Assembly (NCBI GenBank): GCA_016714165.1
Contig: JADJNU010000007.1
Location: forward strand, 1-64,000
DNA: 64,000 bases
Reading direction: 5' to 3'
Source: Bdellovibrionales bacterium
GTDB lineage: Bacteria > Bdellovibrionota > Bdellovibrionia > Bdellovibrionales > UBA1609
The translations under genes and the position numbers were made by a program. Positions within the stretch are counted from its first letter, which is position 1. The number at the start of each line of letters is the position of its first letter. This document shows, one piece after another, positions 1 through 8,556 of the stretch. Under the pieces are notes generated by a model that saw only the letters and a program-made list of their open reading frames with translations, had not been told where the DNA came from and did not search any database.

Positions 1-1882
1 TTTCAAGAACACCACTAAAGCTGGAATATCCCTCACGAGATTCAGCTCCAAGGGGACTTGCGGAATATCCTCCTCCTCCACTCACTCCTTTTAAAATATC
101 CGTATCATAGCCGGGGCCTCCATAACCGCCCCCCCCTCCAGAGTACGGCATCGAACCACCGCCGCCACCACCCGCAAAGCCTCCACCGTTATTGGGAATG
201 GCATTGGCCCTTGCTTCTTCTCCCAATCCTTCACCAAAGATAGGAGCCTGTGATTGTGCATTGGTATCAGGCACACTGAGGTCACTGCCATCAACGGCTC
301 TGGTTCCAAATCCTGTGTTCTGAAATGAGCTTCCACTGCCAGAGCTACTTCCAGTCGAGGCACTGCCTCCGCCCAATCCTGAACAAAGGGGATCGGATTG
401 AGCATTCGGACCTCTGCAATTAACGCAAATTGGATTTGAAGCGTTGACGGGATCATTACAATCGCCGTTAAAGACGGGCTGTTGATCGACATTGGGAAAA
501 CCTGTGACTTGATTTGTGGCGGCCTGTTGGCAAAGGTCAGCAAAACTGCTTGCGGCTGCTGATTGAGCAGCCTGTGCTCCCATAGCCGATACATTTGCGT
601 TGTATCCTGTGCAGCGAGTTCCTCTTCCTTCGGCATTGGCCTGAGCCGCACGATAGTCGCTCACCCAAGTGGAGGGGCAGCGTGGACCTTTGCCTCCATT
701 GGCACTCCAAATTGTGTCGAGGTTTGAACACTCTGTGAGCACTCTTCGATATTTGTTCACAACTTCGGTGCATTTGTCTTCGCAAGAGCCCTTGTCAGTG
801 AAGCATTTGCCACCGAGAGCTGTGTTGGCCCCCGCACCACCCAATGCCACGATCTTCATAAACTCGCAGCTCTTGGCAATTCCTGCCGAATCTCCACCTG
901 AAGCTCCACCCATGGCAATCATTCCAGTCGCTCCAACCAAGAGTGTTCCCATCGCCGTCATCGAACTAGAACTGGGTCCATCAAGGCCAGACACACACTT
1001 GACGGGATCGGTGCAACAGGTGAAGGCTTTCTTATGCGCTTGTTCGCAAAGAGCTCGATCTCCCTCTACTTCTGGAGGTTGAGGAAATCCCTGAGGGAGA
1101 TCTCCGGCTCCACCTGTGGCTTGATCCCCTCCATTGCCTTCGTTTGCAGAGGCCACGGGTTTTCCATCAGCTCCGCATTTTGGAAGACCACTGTCTTTTT
1201 GCGAAGACTTGGTCCAGCAGGAGGGACTGCCCTGGGCATCGCACATCGGCTGGCCTGCCACTTGTCCTATATCTTCAGTCCAACAAGAAGTGCTCTGTCC
1301 TGTGTACGACTCTTCTCCCGCTTGTTTTTTATTTTTACCTTTTTGAGCGGAACCTGAAGAGCTGTCGTCACTCTCACTATCTTTATCTGAGGTGCCTCCC
1401 TTACTAGAGGAGTCCGTCTTTCCTGTAGTAGTTTTTGGTTTGCGATTGCTGCTACTGCCACCGCCGCCAACATTGGTTGGCTTTGTGGAGGGTGGACTGG
1501 AGACGGAATCAGTCTCGGGACATTCTTCGCCAAAGCCGCAGTCTGTCTTCCTTTCACTTGGTGCATCCTTATTTGAATTTGACTCAGGAGCTGAAGCCAC
1601 GGGTTCACATCCTCCAGCACTCATAAAATGGCTCCAGAGAGTTCCACAGTTTGGAAATTTAAGTGGATCTCCTTCGCAAGGAAGCACATAGGACCGATAA
1701 AAAGCGATCGATTTATCACAGAGGGGAAATCTCCCCTTGCCATCTATCGCACGAACGCAGCCAAATACATCCTGCCGATACCCCATAGGACATGAAAGGC
1801 CAAAGGCCAAGTATGACTTGCTTACAAAAACAAAAAGTAGACTGAGTCTTATCGGAGAAAAAGAAAGCGTTAGCAAACACAT
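1..1882 (-). CDS. Exported Gly-rich protein, copy 1 (3' end cut by window edge)
   Basis: The reverse-strand frame whose codons begin at position 2 is open for 627 codons, from an ATG at 1882 to the window start; an in-frame stop at 1934-1936 fixes the upstream limit. It begins with a hydrophobic signal-like segment (about residues 5-28) followed by LSCP. A Ser/Lys/Thr/Asp-rich low-complexity stretch comes next (about residues 95-160), then a Cys-rich central part with two Gly-rich hydrophobic stretches (around residues 300-350), and a C-terminal part with long Gly runs. It is a close paralogue of the 56078-58185 gene, most similar over the C-terminal two thirds; the N-termini have diverged. 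A trypsin-like protease gene lies upstream on the same strand, as for the other copy. Function unknown; likely exported and surface-associated. The C-terminus lies outside the window. Confidence 0.85.
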   Translation of the reverse strand, partial: MCLLTLSFSPIRLSLLFVFVSKSYLAFGLSCPMGYRQDVFGCVRAIDGKGRFPLCDKSIAFYRSYVLPCEGDPLKFPNCGTLWSHFMSAGGCEPVASAPESNSNKDAPSERKTDCGFGEECPETDSVSSPPSTKPTNVGGGGSSSNRKPKTTTGKTDSSSKGGTSDKDSESDDSSSGSAQKGKNKKQAGEESYTGQSTSCWTEDIGQVAGQPMCDAQGSPSCWTKSSQKDSGLPKCGADGKPVASANEGNGGDQATGGAGDLPQGFPQPPEVEGDRALCEQAHKKAFTCCTDPVKCVSGLDGPSSSSMTAMGTLLVGATGMIAMGGASGGDSAGIAKSCEFMKIVALGGAGANTALGGKCFTDKGSCEDKCTEVVNKYRRVLTECSNLDTIWSANGGKGPRCPSTWVSDYRAAQANAEGRGTRCTGYNANVSAMGAQAAQSAAASSFADLCQQAATNQVTGFPNVDQQPVFNGDCNDPVNASNPICVNCRGPNAQSDPLCSGLGGGSASTGSSSGSGSSFQNTGFGTRAVDGSDLSVPDTNAQSQAPIFGEGLGEEARANAIPNNGGGFAGGGGGGSMPYSGGGGGYGGPGYDTDILKGVSGGGGYSASPLGAESREGYSSFSGVLE

Positions 1883-2177
1883 CCCTTCAGTAAGACTTAA
1901 AAAGCGAGATATTGGGACTGACCCGATCTTCCACTAATACCTATCAATCGCTTCTTATCGGCAGCCCGGCTGTTTCACTTTAGGACTTAGGTCTATAAAT
2001 AAAAATTAATTATTCCAGAGGGATACCTTGAATTAGTAAGAATAAGCCACTGCCTCTTCACTCTGCTGAGAGGAACTATAGAAAACGGCAATCGATTGAA
2101 TCAGTGGTAGAAGGGAAGAATCGAAGGGAAAGTATACAATCCTACATAAGAACTGAAAAGCCCAATTCGCTTCCATT

Positions 2178-3386
2178 TCATCTAGACTCTGCCTGGGCGA
2201 ATTCCATAAAAGATTTGTAGAACGTGCTCGCATTGATGGCAATATTTCTCAGGGCGTTTCTGTCAGAAATTGAAGCAACCCCACCCCCCTCAGATTTTGT
2301 GCCACTTTGGCCTGAACTGGAACTCATTTCGTTCCGGAAAGCAGAATCTGAGCCTCTGTGAAGAGCCGCATAATACGGCTTACCATTCTCATCGAGAAGG
2401 GCGATTGCAGAGCCCGAAGCCCCCTCAAGAGTGTCCCCATTATGGAAATACAACTTCTCTGGATTATTGAATCGATTCGCCCCTGACCGGACGTCATTTG
2501 CTCCTACGGTGAGACTAAACGGCGCACAATTCTTCGAGAAATCGCGAATTTCCGAATTGTACCCGACCGTTAGCGCGGCGTTTGGAGCTTTATTCTGATC
2601 AACAATTTTAAATGGTAACGGTTTTATCTGGTGTTTTTCTGGCACTTCCATGCCATCAACTATTTTGCCGACCTGTTCCTCCAAGCGAAGGAACACATAA
2701 TCCAGCTCTGGATGTTGATTTGGATTATCGGTTCCGAAAAAAAACTCTTTGATCTTAAATCGCCGAATAACATATCCCTTGGTTTTTGGACTCCACACCC
2801 TGGTGCTAAATGTGAAACCTTTCCTTGGATCAGCTTGAAATTCATCATTGTCACCGTACCGAAAAACGTGAGCGTTCGTAATGACTAAATTTGTGTCATG
2901 AACCAGGTGGCCGGTTCCGGTGCAATTTGCCCTTCCATTAACCAAAGGCCCACATTGACCCTCGCGATCAAAAAGCTGGCCCGTCCCATACATTGCCCGA
3001 TCTGCATCTGTTGCATCAGGCCCATACCTTAGCGGACAGCGATCGTCCTTACCAATAATCTTTGTTTTGATAAAACGACCCACTTGCTCAATTTGGCGGG
3101 CGTTCTTAGAAAGACCCGGGGCATTTTCGCAATCGCGGCCAAAGTTACTTAAACTGGAATCCGTCTGCCAGGCAGAGCGTCCGGAATAGTCGTCTTCCAC
3201 AAAGCCTGTGCGCTTCTTGTTCGGATCTCCGCCAAAAGGCACATAAGAATCTGTTTCGGGATGGTAGCTGTAATCTCCAGGGGGGAGGCTAGTGCTTGAC
3301 TGAGCCACCGATGCAACTAGCGAGAATGGCAGAGATGCAAAAGCGAAAAAGCTACTTAAAAAAAGATATTTTGAAATGATACCCAT
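2178..3386 (-). CDS. Secreted trypsin-like (S1) serine protease, copy 1
   Basis: 402 aa with an N-terminal signal peptide (hydrophobic residues about 5-28, ending near SVAQS). The chymotrypsin-fold catalytic triad can be placed: His173 in TNAHVF, Asp229 in ELDYVFLRL, and Ser324 in the G-A-S-G-S motif. The residue after the catalytic S-G is Ser rather than the usual Gly. Several Cys (86, 117, 145, 155, 287) may form disulphides, as expected for an exported enzyme. A paralogue of equal length lies at 58382-59575. Both precede a gene for a Gly-rich exported protein on the same strand with a gap of 200-300 bp, so protease and Gly-rich protein probably act together (maturation or co-export); this is inference. 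Substrate unknown. Confidence 0.88.
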   Translation of the reverse strand: MGIISKYLFLSSFFAFASLPFSLVASVAQSSTSLPPGDYSYHPETDSYVPFGGDPNKKRTGFVEDDYSGRSAWQTDSSLSNFGRDCENAPGLSKNARQIEQVGRFIKTKIIGKDDRCPLRYGPDATDADRAMYGTGQLFDREGQCGPLVNGRANCTGTGHLVHDTNLVITNAHVFRYGDNDEFQADPRKGFTFSTRVWSPKTKGYVIRRFKIKEFFFGTDNPNQHPELDYVFLRLEEQVGKIVDGMEVPEKHQIKPLPFKIVDQNKAPNAALTVGYNSEIRDFSKNCAPFSLTVGANDVRSGANRFNNPEKLYFHNGDTLEGASGSAIALLDENGKPYYAALHRGSDSAFRNEMSSSSGQSGTKSEGGGVASISDRNALRNIAINASTFYKSFMEFAQAESR

Positions 3387-3484
3387 AAAAGCCAGACCTA
3401 CTTTAATTCCTCTTGATAGAGAAGCTATGAGACACTTTCACTGCTAAAAATATGCCATCCGTTATGATGGCGTCAAAAAAACCT

Positions 3485-3516
3485 AAAAAGCCCGGCCCCC
3501 GGTCATTTCAGGGGCC
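3485..3516 (-). terminator. Rho-independent terminator on the minus strand
   Basis: Read on the minus strand, a GGCCCC/GGGGCC stem (3494-3499 with 3511-3516) is followed by a short T-tract (complement of 3485-3490). It would stop leftward transcription before the protease gene that starts at 3386. No convincing gene was seen feeding it from the right. Confidence 0.55.
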
Positions 3517-3768
3517 AGAACGAAACTACCCCTATCCTAGAGAAATGTACAAGCGTTAAACAGGCACCTGTTTAGACGCCATTTGGGCACTTTTGGGTCA
3601 AATTGGGTCAGAACTGAGTCCCAAGTTCCAAATGGACTGCGCAAATAAATCAAAGAGCCTGTAAAGTCTGCTCGCTGACCAACCTGTACGGTCAGATCAC
3701 AAGCTTCTAACTTTCTAAATGCCAGGAATTTCCCTCCACGGTCATGACCCCAACGTGAAGAAAACATT
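3517..3768. other. Non-coding stretch, nothing recognised
   Basis: Between the protease 5' flank and the first FNR-type promoter there is no convincing gene. An open frame on the minus strand (3537-3767) has no ribosome site, domain or paralogue and is treated as chance. Homology with the second cassette copy starts only near 3770, so this is left-hand flanking DNA of the duplicated cassette. Confidence 0.5.
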
Positions 3769-3853
3769 CAACTGAATAGTTTCCTCTTGCCAGTGCGTAT
3801 CCAAAATCCGTCCCGTTTCATCCGAAATTTGATGAGCATATTCGGACAGAATG

Positions 3854-3901
3854 TTGATTGAAATCAATTTGGACGAATACAGCTCTGGCATAAAATTCCC
3901 A
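3854..3901 (+). promoter_or_regulatory. FNR/Anr-type box and class II-like promoter for the 69-aa protein
   Basis: TTGATTGAAATCAA at 3854-3867 matches the FNR consensus TTGAT-N4-ATCAA exactly. A -10-like CATAAA lies at 3889-3894, 31 bp centre to centre from the box. That puts a start site near 3902 and the box centre at about -41.5, the classic class II geometry. The same box and spacing recur at 61485-61525 and, with another sequence context, at 15403-15443. Whether the host has an FNR-family regulator is not visible here. Confidence 0.65.
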
Positions 3902-3936
3902 TTCTCCATCAATCAAATGAAGAGGAGAGTCACAAA

Positions 3937-4146
3937 ATGAACAACTGCTGCATCGAATATATGAAGACAATGAGCCCCCTGTCAGAGGAGAAAATCGAAC
4001 AAAGGGTATGCAAGTGCCAACAGGCAGTCTGGGTAAAATACCAAGATGGACGAGTGTTCCAATTTATCCAAACTAAAAAATACTCAGAATCTCAGCCGAG
4101 CCCTTTTGATTTATTCCAAGATCTGATCCCGACGGGTATCTCATGA
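3937..4146 (+). CDS. 69-aa Cys-containing small protein, copy 1
   Basis: A 69-aa protein with a good ribosome site (GAGGAGAG about 8 nt before the ATG). It has a CC pair near the N-terminus and a second pair C-x-C followed by QQAVWVKYQDGRV. The family has three members here: this one, 61568-61777 (full length, about 85 percent identical) and an N-truncated relic at 31631-31799. The C-x-C and WVKYQDGR core is kept in all three, so the reading frame is under selection. No signal peptide or membrane segment. The paired cysteines plus an FNR-type promoter suggest metal binding or a redox role, but that is inference. The trypsin-like lipoprotein gene follows in both full copies. Confidence 0.75.
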   Translation: MNNCCIEYMKTMSPLSEEKIEQRVCKCQQAVWVKYQDGRVFQFIQTKKYSESQPSPFDLFQDLIPTGIS

Positions 4147-4422
4147 CATATCCAACAAATAGTGTCTGATATGAAAAGTAGCTGGAGCGAGCAGATCCAT
4201 AAAGCGGATTGGGAAAAAAGCATTTCTACATATGAGTGACATGCTTCTCTCAGTTATAAAAACTTGTGACATCAGTGAAGCCAACTCCTTTAACTATATG
4301 GTGTCCATTTAAAAAAACTTTGAATTGGTCAGGTCCAACCCCGATAACTGGATGCCATGGGACTACACACGAAATTTGGAAGCAGTCATTCACAGTCAGT
4401 GAACGGATACGGTCGACTCTGC

Positions 4423-6090
4423 CTATTCTTTAGCTGGGTTATATACGTACAGGTCGCCGCCCAAAATATATATTTTGCCGTTATAGATATGAGCTGATCG
4501 CGGATCTATGTAACCCGTAGGAACGCTTATTTGAGTCCAACTGTCATCGCTAGCGCTGTACTTCCAAAACTTATTGTAACTCAATGACTCCGCCGTCATG
4601 GCGTACAATATACTGTTGTAGCTCGTTATCATCTGAAGATACTGTGCGGAAGAAACCGTCGAATTCGAGATTGATAATGTGCTGTACGTACCACTCTGCG
4701 GGTCGTAGATTTCTACTGGCAAACTCTCCCGACCGCCTACATAAATCTTACTGTTGTAAGCAACTCCTGTCGGATACAATCTAGCGTTCGAAAGCGCCGT
4801 AATCCACGTCCACTGATTCGTACTTGGATCAAATACCTCCGACGAGGTCGTTGAGTTATCGCCAAACACATAGACCTTGTTGTTAAATGCTACGGCACTC
4901 CAAGCATGTTGATGATTGCCACTTGCTGACGCATTTTGGGTCCAGGCTCCTAGAATCGTATCATACTCCCACATTTCATTTCCTGAAGACCCTACGTATC
5001 TTACAAAGTATAGCTTCGAGCCAATCACCACCAGTCTCGCATACCCGTACCCATGACTAAACGGCAGGGCCGTTAAAGTGGTTACTACCTGAGTCTCTAG
5101 ATCTATCTTCTTAAAACTCGTGAACGGACCGAGGAGATAGCAAATATTTGAGACGCACGCCATGCCACTCGGTTGGTCTGCAAACGTAGCGACCTTACTC
5201 CATGGATTTGTAACGTGCTCCGAAAAATCAGGAATGGTCACGGACAGACCAAGATCATTGTATCTTTGAGCGAGATTCGTCCTAATTAGGCCAAAATCTA
5301 CGTTTGCTGACGCCGCTGAAATTGCTGCGGTATAAGTACTGCTATTCATGACGCCATCGAGTTCTAAATCGGTTCCGATTGCGGAGATGGCCTCTGATAA
5401 TTTTGCCGTCCACTCGCTCGACGTCGTTGACAGATTGTGAGCCACCTGAAGTACAATCGATGACGCCGCTAAAAGTTCAGATGACCCAGCGGAATTCGAT
5501 GCAATACTTAGGTTTGAAAACTCCCCACTCACTGCAGAGCTAATCCCAAAAGACGTAAGAACCTGACTGGCTGATGTGTCGTATGCGCTCATAAATGAGC
5601 TTCCATATTGAATTAGCTTTTTAAGCCTTGGGTTTTGAAGGGTCGTTAGAATGTTCACGTTTGCCGGAACTACGGTTCGACCTTTATTGTCTTTCCCTCG
5701 AGCCATTCCGCTTTCGTCACCTCTTTCAAATTTCAACGAAACGATTGATCTCAACGTCAGAGGGCCACCCGACAAAGCACCGCTGATCTCATCGAAATAG
5801 TATCCTGTAATGATAATTTCGGCGTATTTGCCAGTGAGCTTCCCCGCAAACTTAAATTCCCCGAAATCATTCGTTGTCTGAGTGAGATACAGGCTCCCGG
5901 ACGGATTCAGATCATTGTCAAGCTCTTGAATCTTCACTTCACTACCCAGCACGAAAGGTCCTTTTTGAATATACCCACTGACGTAATACGATTCTTCAGA
6001 TGCAACTGTTCCGCCTGAATCCGCACTTTTGGTACATGCCATGTGAAGCAATGTTAGAGCAACAATTCCAAAGAGCGTCGCGATTCTCAT
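4423..6090 (-). CDS. Kelch-repeat beta-propeller lipoprotein
   Basis: 555 aa. The N-terminus is a lipoprotein signal with lipobox LHMAC (Cys19). Residues about 35-120 resemble a carboxypeptidase-regulatory-like beta domain (YYVSGYIQKGPFVLGSEVKI, then NDFGEFKF). The C-terminal half (about 310-555) contains repeats of the Kelch type: WSAVAFNNKVYVFGD, YPTGVAYNSKIYVGG, RSAHIYNGKIYILGGD with W-x-W/T strands between, forming a beta-propeller, a usual interaction or glycan-binding fold. It is probably anchored at the outer membrane. The gene is the only cargo of the 4236-6307 mobile cassette and is absent from the second copy of the surrounding locus, so it was acquired. Ligand unknown. Confidence 0.85.
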   Translation of the reverse strand: MRIATLFGIVALTLLHMACTKSADSGGTVASEESYYVSGYIQKGPFVLGSEVKIQELDNDLNPSGSLYLTQTTNDFGEFKFAGKLTGKYAEIIITGYYFDEISGALSGGPLTLRSIVSLKFERGDESGMARGKDNKGRTVVPANVNILTTLQNPRLKKLIQYGSSFMSAYDTSASQVLTSFGISSAVSGEFSNLSIASNSAGSSELLAASSIVLQVAHNLSTTSSEWTAKLSEAISAIGTDLELDGVMNSSTYTAAISAASANVDFGLIRTNLAQRYNDLGLSVTIPDFSEHVTNPWSKVATFADQPSGMACVSNICYLLGPFTSFKKIDLETQVVTTLTALPFSHGYGYARLVVIGSKLYFVRYVGSSGNEMWEYDTILGAWTQNASASGNHQHAWSAVAFNNKVYVFGDNSTTSSEVFDPSTNQWTWITALSNARLYPTGVAYNSKIYVGGRESLPVEIYDPQSGTYSTLSISNSTVSSAQYLQMITSYNSILYAMTAESLSYNKFWKYSASDDSWTQISVPTGYIDPRSAHIYNGKIYILGGDLYVYNPAKE

Positions 6091-6119
6091 ACTCGAATCC
6101 CCTTTGCGTAATTAACTAC

Positions 6120-6307
6120 GGCTACTTATCGGCGCTAACTTTGAATGACTAGACTCATCGACCTCAGTAATGGAACTATCATTCATGATGATCTCCGATG
6201 ATTCATTCTGAGACTGTTTTTCATCGGAAGTTCGACTAAACTTTTGAAGGGAATTGAGTGTGTTTATTGATTGGTCTTCGCCTGAAAGTTCAACTGCGGA
6301 ATGTCAC
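6120..6307 (-). mobile_element. IS1634-type left end and decayed transposase start
   Basis: The minus strand reads GTGACATTCCGCAGTTGAAC, then about 100 bp of leader shared with 12099-12282 and 35816-36152, then an ATG whose codons (MNDSSITEVDE...) are a degraded version of MSDRPITEVEQFGHLG in the other relics. It forms the right end of the Kelch cassette. Confidence 0.7.
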
Positions 6308-6432
6308 ATATGAACCCAAAAATGCCCTCAATTTGTAAGAGATACTCAAGTTCAAACAAATAGAGATAAACAGTCCATTTCTGGAGTGGCCCGGGATTTG
6401 CCATTAAGGACGCAGCTAACTGGAGGTCTCCT

Positions 6433-7935
6433 TTGCCAAATTTTGCCCAATTGACCTTAATCATTGTCTTTTCAATCACACTCCCCTCTTGCAAGAAAAG
6501 TAATGATCGCGAAGATTCGGTAATTATACAAAAAACAGACTATAAAAAATCAACTCGTGCCACCCGTCTGAGCGACGAATTCAGCCTGTCGTGTGAATCA
6601 AAAAAGTGCCCTAAAAGCACAGGGGTTCTGTTTTTCTCAAATCTACTTGAAAGGGGCTCATGCACAACATGGGTCGCTGGTGAATTGGATGGAAAGACCA
6701 TAGTGATGACAAACAAGCATTGTGTAGAAAATGTCACTGATTGCGCAGAAGAGCTAGCCTTCAGATTTCCTGATACCAGCGAATCGGCCCAATGCCAAAA
6801 AATTCTGAAAATATCAGAATTCCCATTAAAAGATAAGAACAAGTTAATAACGCAGGTGCCAGACTATGCGATCATACTTTTGGATCGCAAATTGACTGCG
6901 AAAGCACTTCCGCTTAGCCAAGATGGTCTTGTTGCTAAATCCCCGATCACGATTCGAAAAGCGTGGAGCACCGGAAACCGTTCGTATGAGATGCGGGAAA
7001 GTTCATGTGAAACCGGAGTTCCTAATCCATTTACGATTCATTACACCGCCCCAACTTCACCTGTCATCAGCTTGTTTGGCTGCCTAGCACAGCATGGAGT
7101 GTCCGGCTCACCTGTTTTGAACTCCAAAGGCGAAGTAGCCGCAATTCTCTCTGATGGCATAGACGAGACCAAGTTGTTTCATCCCATTGACAAGAGTCAG
7201 AAACAGGACGATTTCAATCCTTTAAACTTATCTTATGCTACAAATCTCTCCTGTGTTGATTATTCGAGTTTGGGATTGTACCCACGAAAAACCGGCTGCG
7301 AGGTGCCCTACATAGATGACATCGGAGTCCATCTAGAATCCAAAGGGCAAGACTTTTTTACCCAGTCTGAAAGCAATGCAAAGGCGGAGTTACTTAAGTT
7401 TGTTGAGTCTACGGATCTGTCGGAATATAAGACCGAGGGTTCTTATGAGGAAATATTCGAGTGGACAGTGCGAGCCGACGACGGCCAACGAGTGAAATTC
7501 GATAAACCTGGGATTCGTGATGTTACCATCGAAATGGTGCCAGAGTGTGTGTCGAGACCCGAGAATCCAAACAACCCCCTGAAAGCGAAATTCTATAAAG
7601 AAGACACTCCTGGAGAATCTGAAAGATGGAAGTTTTCCGATAAAGTTACATTAGATACACCAGGTTGGGCGATGACTAGAAAACTGGATAAATACGGCGG
7701 CGCCATTAATGCAAAACTTGAGCGAGGCAGGAAGGCCGCTAAATATATAATACACCCAAGGGAAATCGCAAGCCTCAAAGAAGGTCAGACAGTATTAGTG
7801 GTCGAGATCGTAAATGGTCAATGGATAGATCTCCGACTACCACTTTGTAAAGATAAGACTCCCGCCGATAATAACGGAATTCTTCCTAGATCAGATGAAT
7901 TAACTGGTACGGGACGGGATTCGACAAAAAATTAG
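6433..7935 (+). CDS. Lipid-anchored trypsin-like protease, copy 1
   Basis: 500 aa starting at TTG, chosen because GGAGG lies 6 nt upstream (6422-6426) and the lipoprotein signal begins there: hydrophobic residues 7-17 and lipobox LPSC (Cys20). Trypsin-like triad: His96 in TNKHCV, Asp144 in VPDYAIILLD, Ser224 in GVSGSPVLN. About 270 further residues follow the protease domain; their last 160 are almost identical to those of the 61988 paralogue, while residues about 245-330 differ strongly between the two. That pattern (conserved ends, variable middle) suggests diversifying selection or gene conversion. It sits between the 69-aa protein and, in the intact copy, a beta-barrel gene. Probably periplasm-facing or surface-exposed; substrate unknown. 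Confidence 0.85.
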   Translation: MPNFAQLTLIIVFSITLPSCKKSNDREDSVIIQKTDYKKSTRATRLSDEFSLSCESKKCPKSTGVLFFSNLLERGSCTTWVAGELDGKTIVMTNKHCVENVTDCAEELAFRFPDTSESAQCQKILKISEFPLKDKNKLITQVPDYAIILLDRKLTAKALPLSQDGLVAKSPITIRKAWSTGNRSYEMRESSCETGVPNPFTIHYTAPTSPVISLFGCLAQHGVSGSPVLNSKGEVAAILSDGIDETKLFHPIDKSQKQDDFNPLNLSYATNLSCVDYSSLGLYPRKTGCEVPYIDDIGVHLESKGQDFFTQSESNAKAELLKFVESTDLSEYKTEGSYEEIFEWTVRADDGQRVKFDKPGIRDVTIEMVPECVSRPENPNNPLKAKFYKEDTPGESERWKFSDKVTLDTPGWAMTRKLDKYGGAINAKLERGRKAAKYIIHPREIASLKEGQTVLVVEIVNGQWIDLRLPLCKDKTPADNNGILPRSDELTGTGRDSTKN

Positions 7936-7953
7936 AAGGAAACTGGCCCCTGC

Positions 7954-8483
7954 AATGAGTGCCGTCGATACGGCACGGTTACTAGAGCGAAAGCAAGACG
8001 AATCCAAAGGCCACAAAATTGGCCCACACTTAGGATTGATTTTCCACGGCCGCCTTTTTTCTAACACAGCTTGCTAGAATTTTGATATTAGATAAGCAAA
8101 CAATAGTGACCTGGAAATATAGCGGCGCAAGATCCTTTTCGATCCGAAAGGAGTTGAGTCAGAAGAGCGTCTTATCTCGAGCGTGAGAGTCGGCAAGGTT
8201 CGGGAGCATCGGTAAATTTCATGGAAGAGACGTTGGGCTTCGTGTTTAAACTCGAGAATTCGTTTGTCAGAAGTCTCGAGAGGAACGCACTGTTGAGTTG
8301 GAAGTTCGAGAACCAACGCCCATAGGGTATTGAGGAAAGTGATAAGTCGCGCAGCCTGCATGACGGGCAAAAAGACGTGCTGAAGTACTTAAGGCCCAAT
8401 TTATCGAGATTTTCTCTGGCCAAATTTTCGTTTTGATTGTTAACGCAAGGGCAAGGAAACGTGCCGTATCGACGGCACTCATT
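7954..8483. mobile_element. 530-bp inverted-repeat element with hairpin ends
   Basis: Perfect 24-bp terminal inverted repeats (7954-7977 and 8460-8483). Each end contains a 7-bp hairpin, GTGCCGT-CGAT-ACGGCAC, so the ends look like REP palindromes in opposite orientation. Comparison with the second cassette copy puts the left boundary exactly where homology stops, 18 bp after the protease stop codon. Overlapping minus-strand open frames inside (up to 98 codons) match nothing recognised. It marks the left edge of the 5.3-kb insertion in this copy. Confidence 0.6.
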
Positions 8484-8556
8484 ACTTATGCGGTTAACCG
8501 TATTTTCAATGAAAGAGTTGGTGTTGGCACCGTGGTGGACCGAGACGAACCGAACC

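Larger units (their letters stand above)
4236..6307. mobile_element. Mobile insertion cassette with IS1634-type ends carrying a Kelch lipoprotein
   Basis: Comparison with the uninterrupted copy at 61.8 kb shows that 2072 bp were inserted here. The insert starts GTGACATGC and ends in the complement of GTGACATTCCGCAG, the end sequence repeated through this window. ATATGA is duplicated on both sides (4230-4235 and 6308-6313). Inside is one complete gene (a Kelch lipoprotein) and, at the right end, an IS1634-type leader with a decayed transposase start, but no intact transposase. This fits a mobile insertion cassette: IS ends around a passenger gene, moved by a transposase in trans. Confidence 0.75.

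Noticed and set aside
91..651. 186-codon open frame on the minus strand
   Set aside because: It is a shifted frame of the Gly-rich gene at 1-1882, and a matching shadow occurs in the paralogue at 56392-56670; the real frame is open throughout and has the signal peptide.
8074..8482. Overlapping minus-strand open frames of 71-98 codons in the 530-bp element
   Set aside because: No ribosome site, no recognisable motif, and three frames compete; probably chance within a non-coding element.
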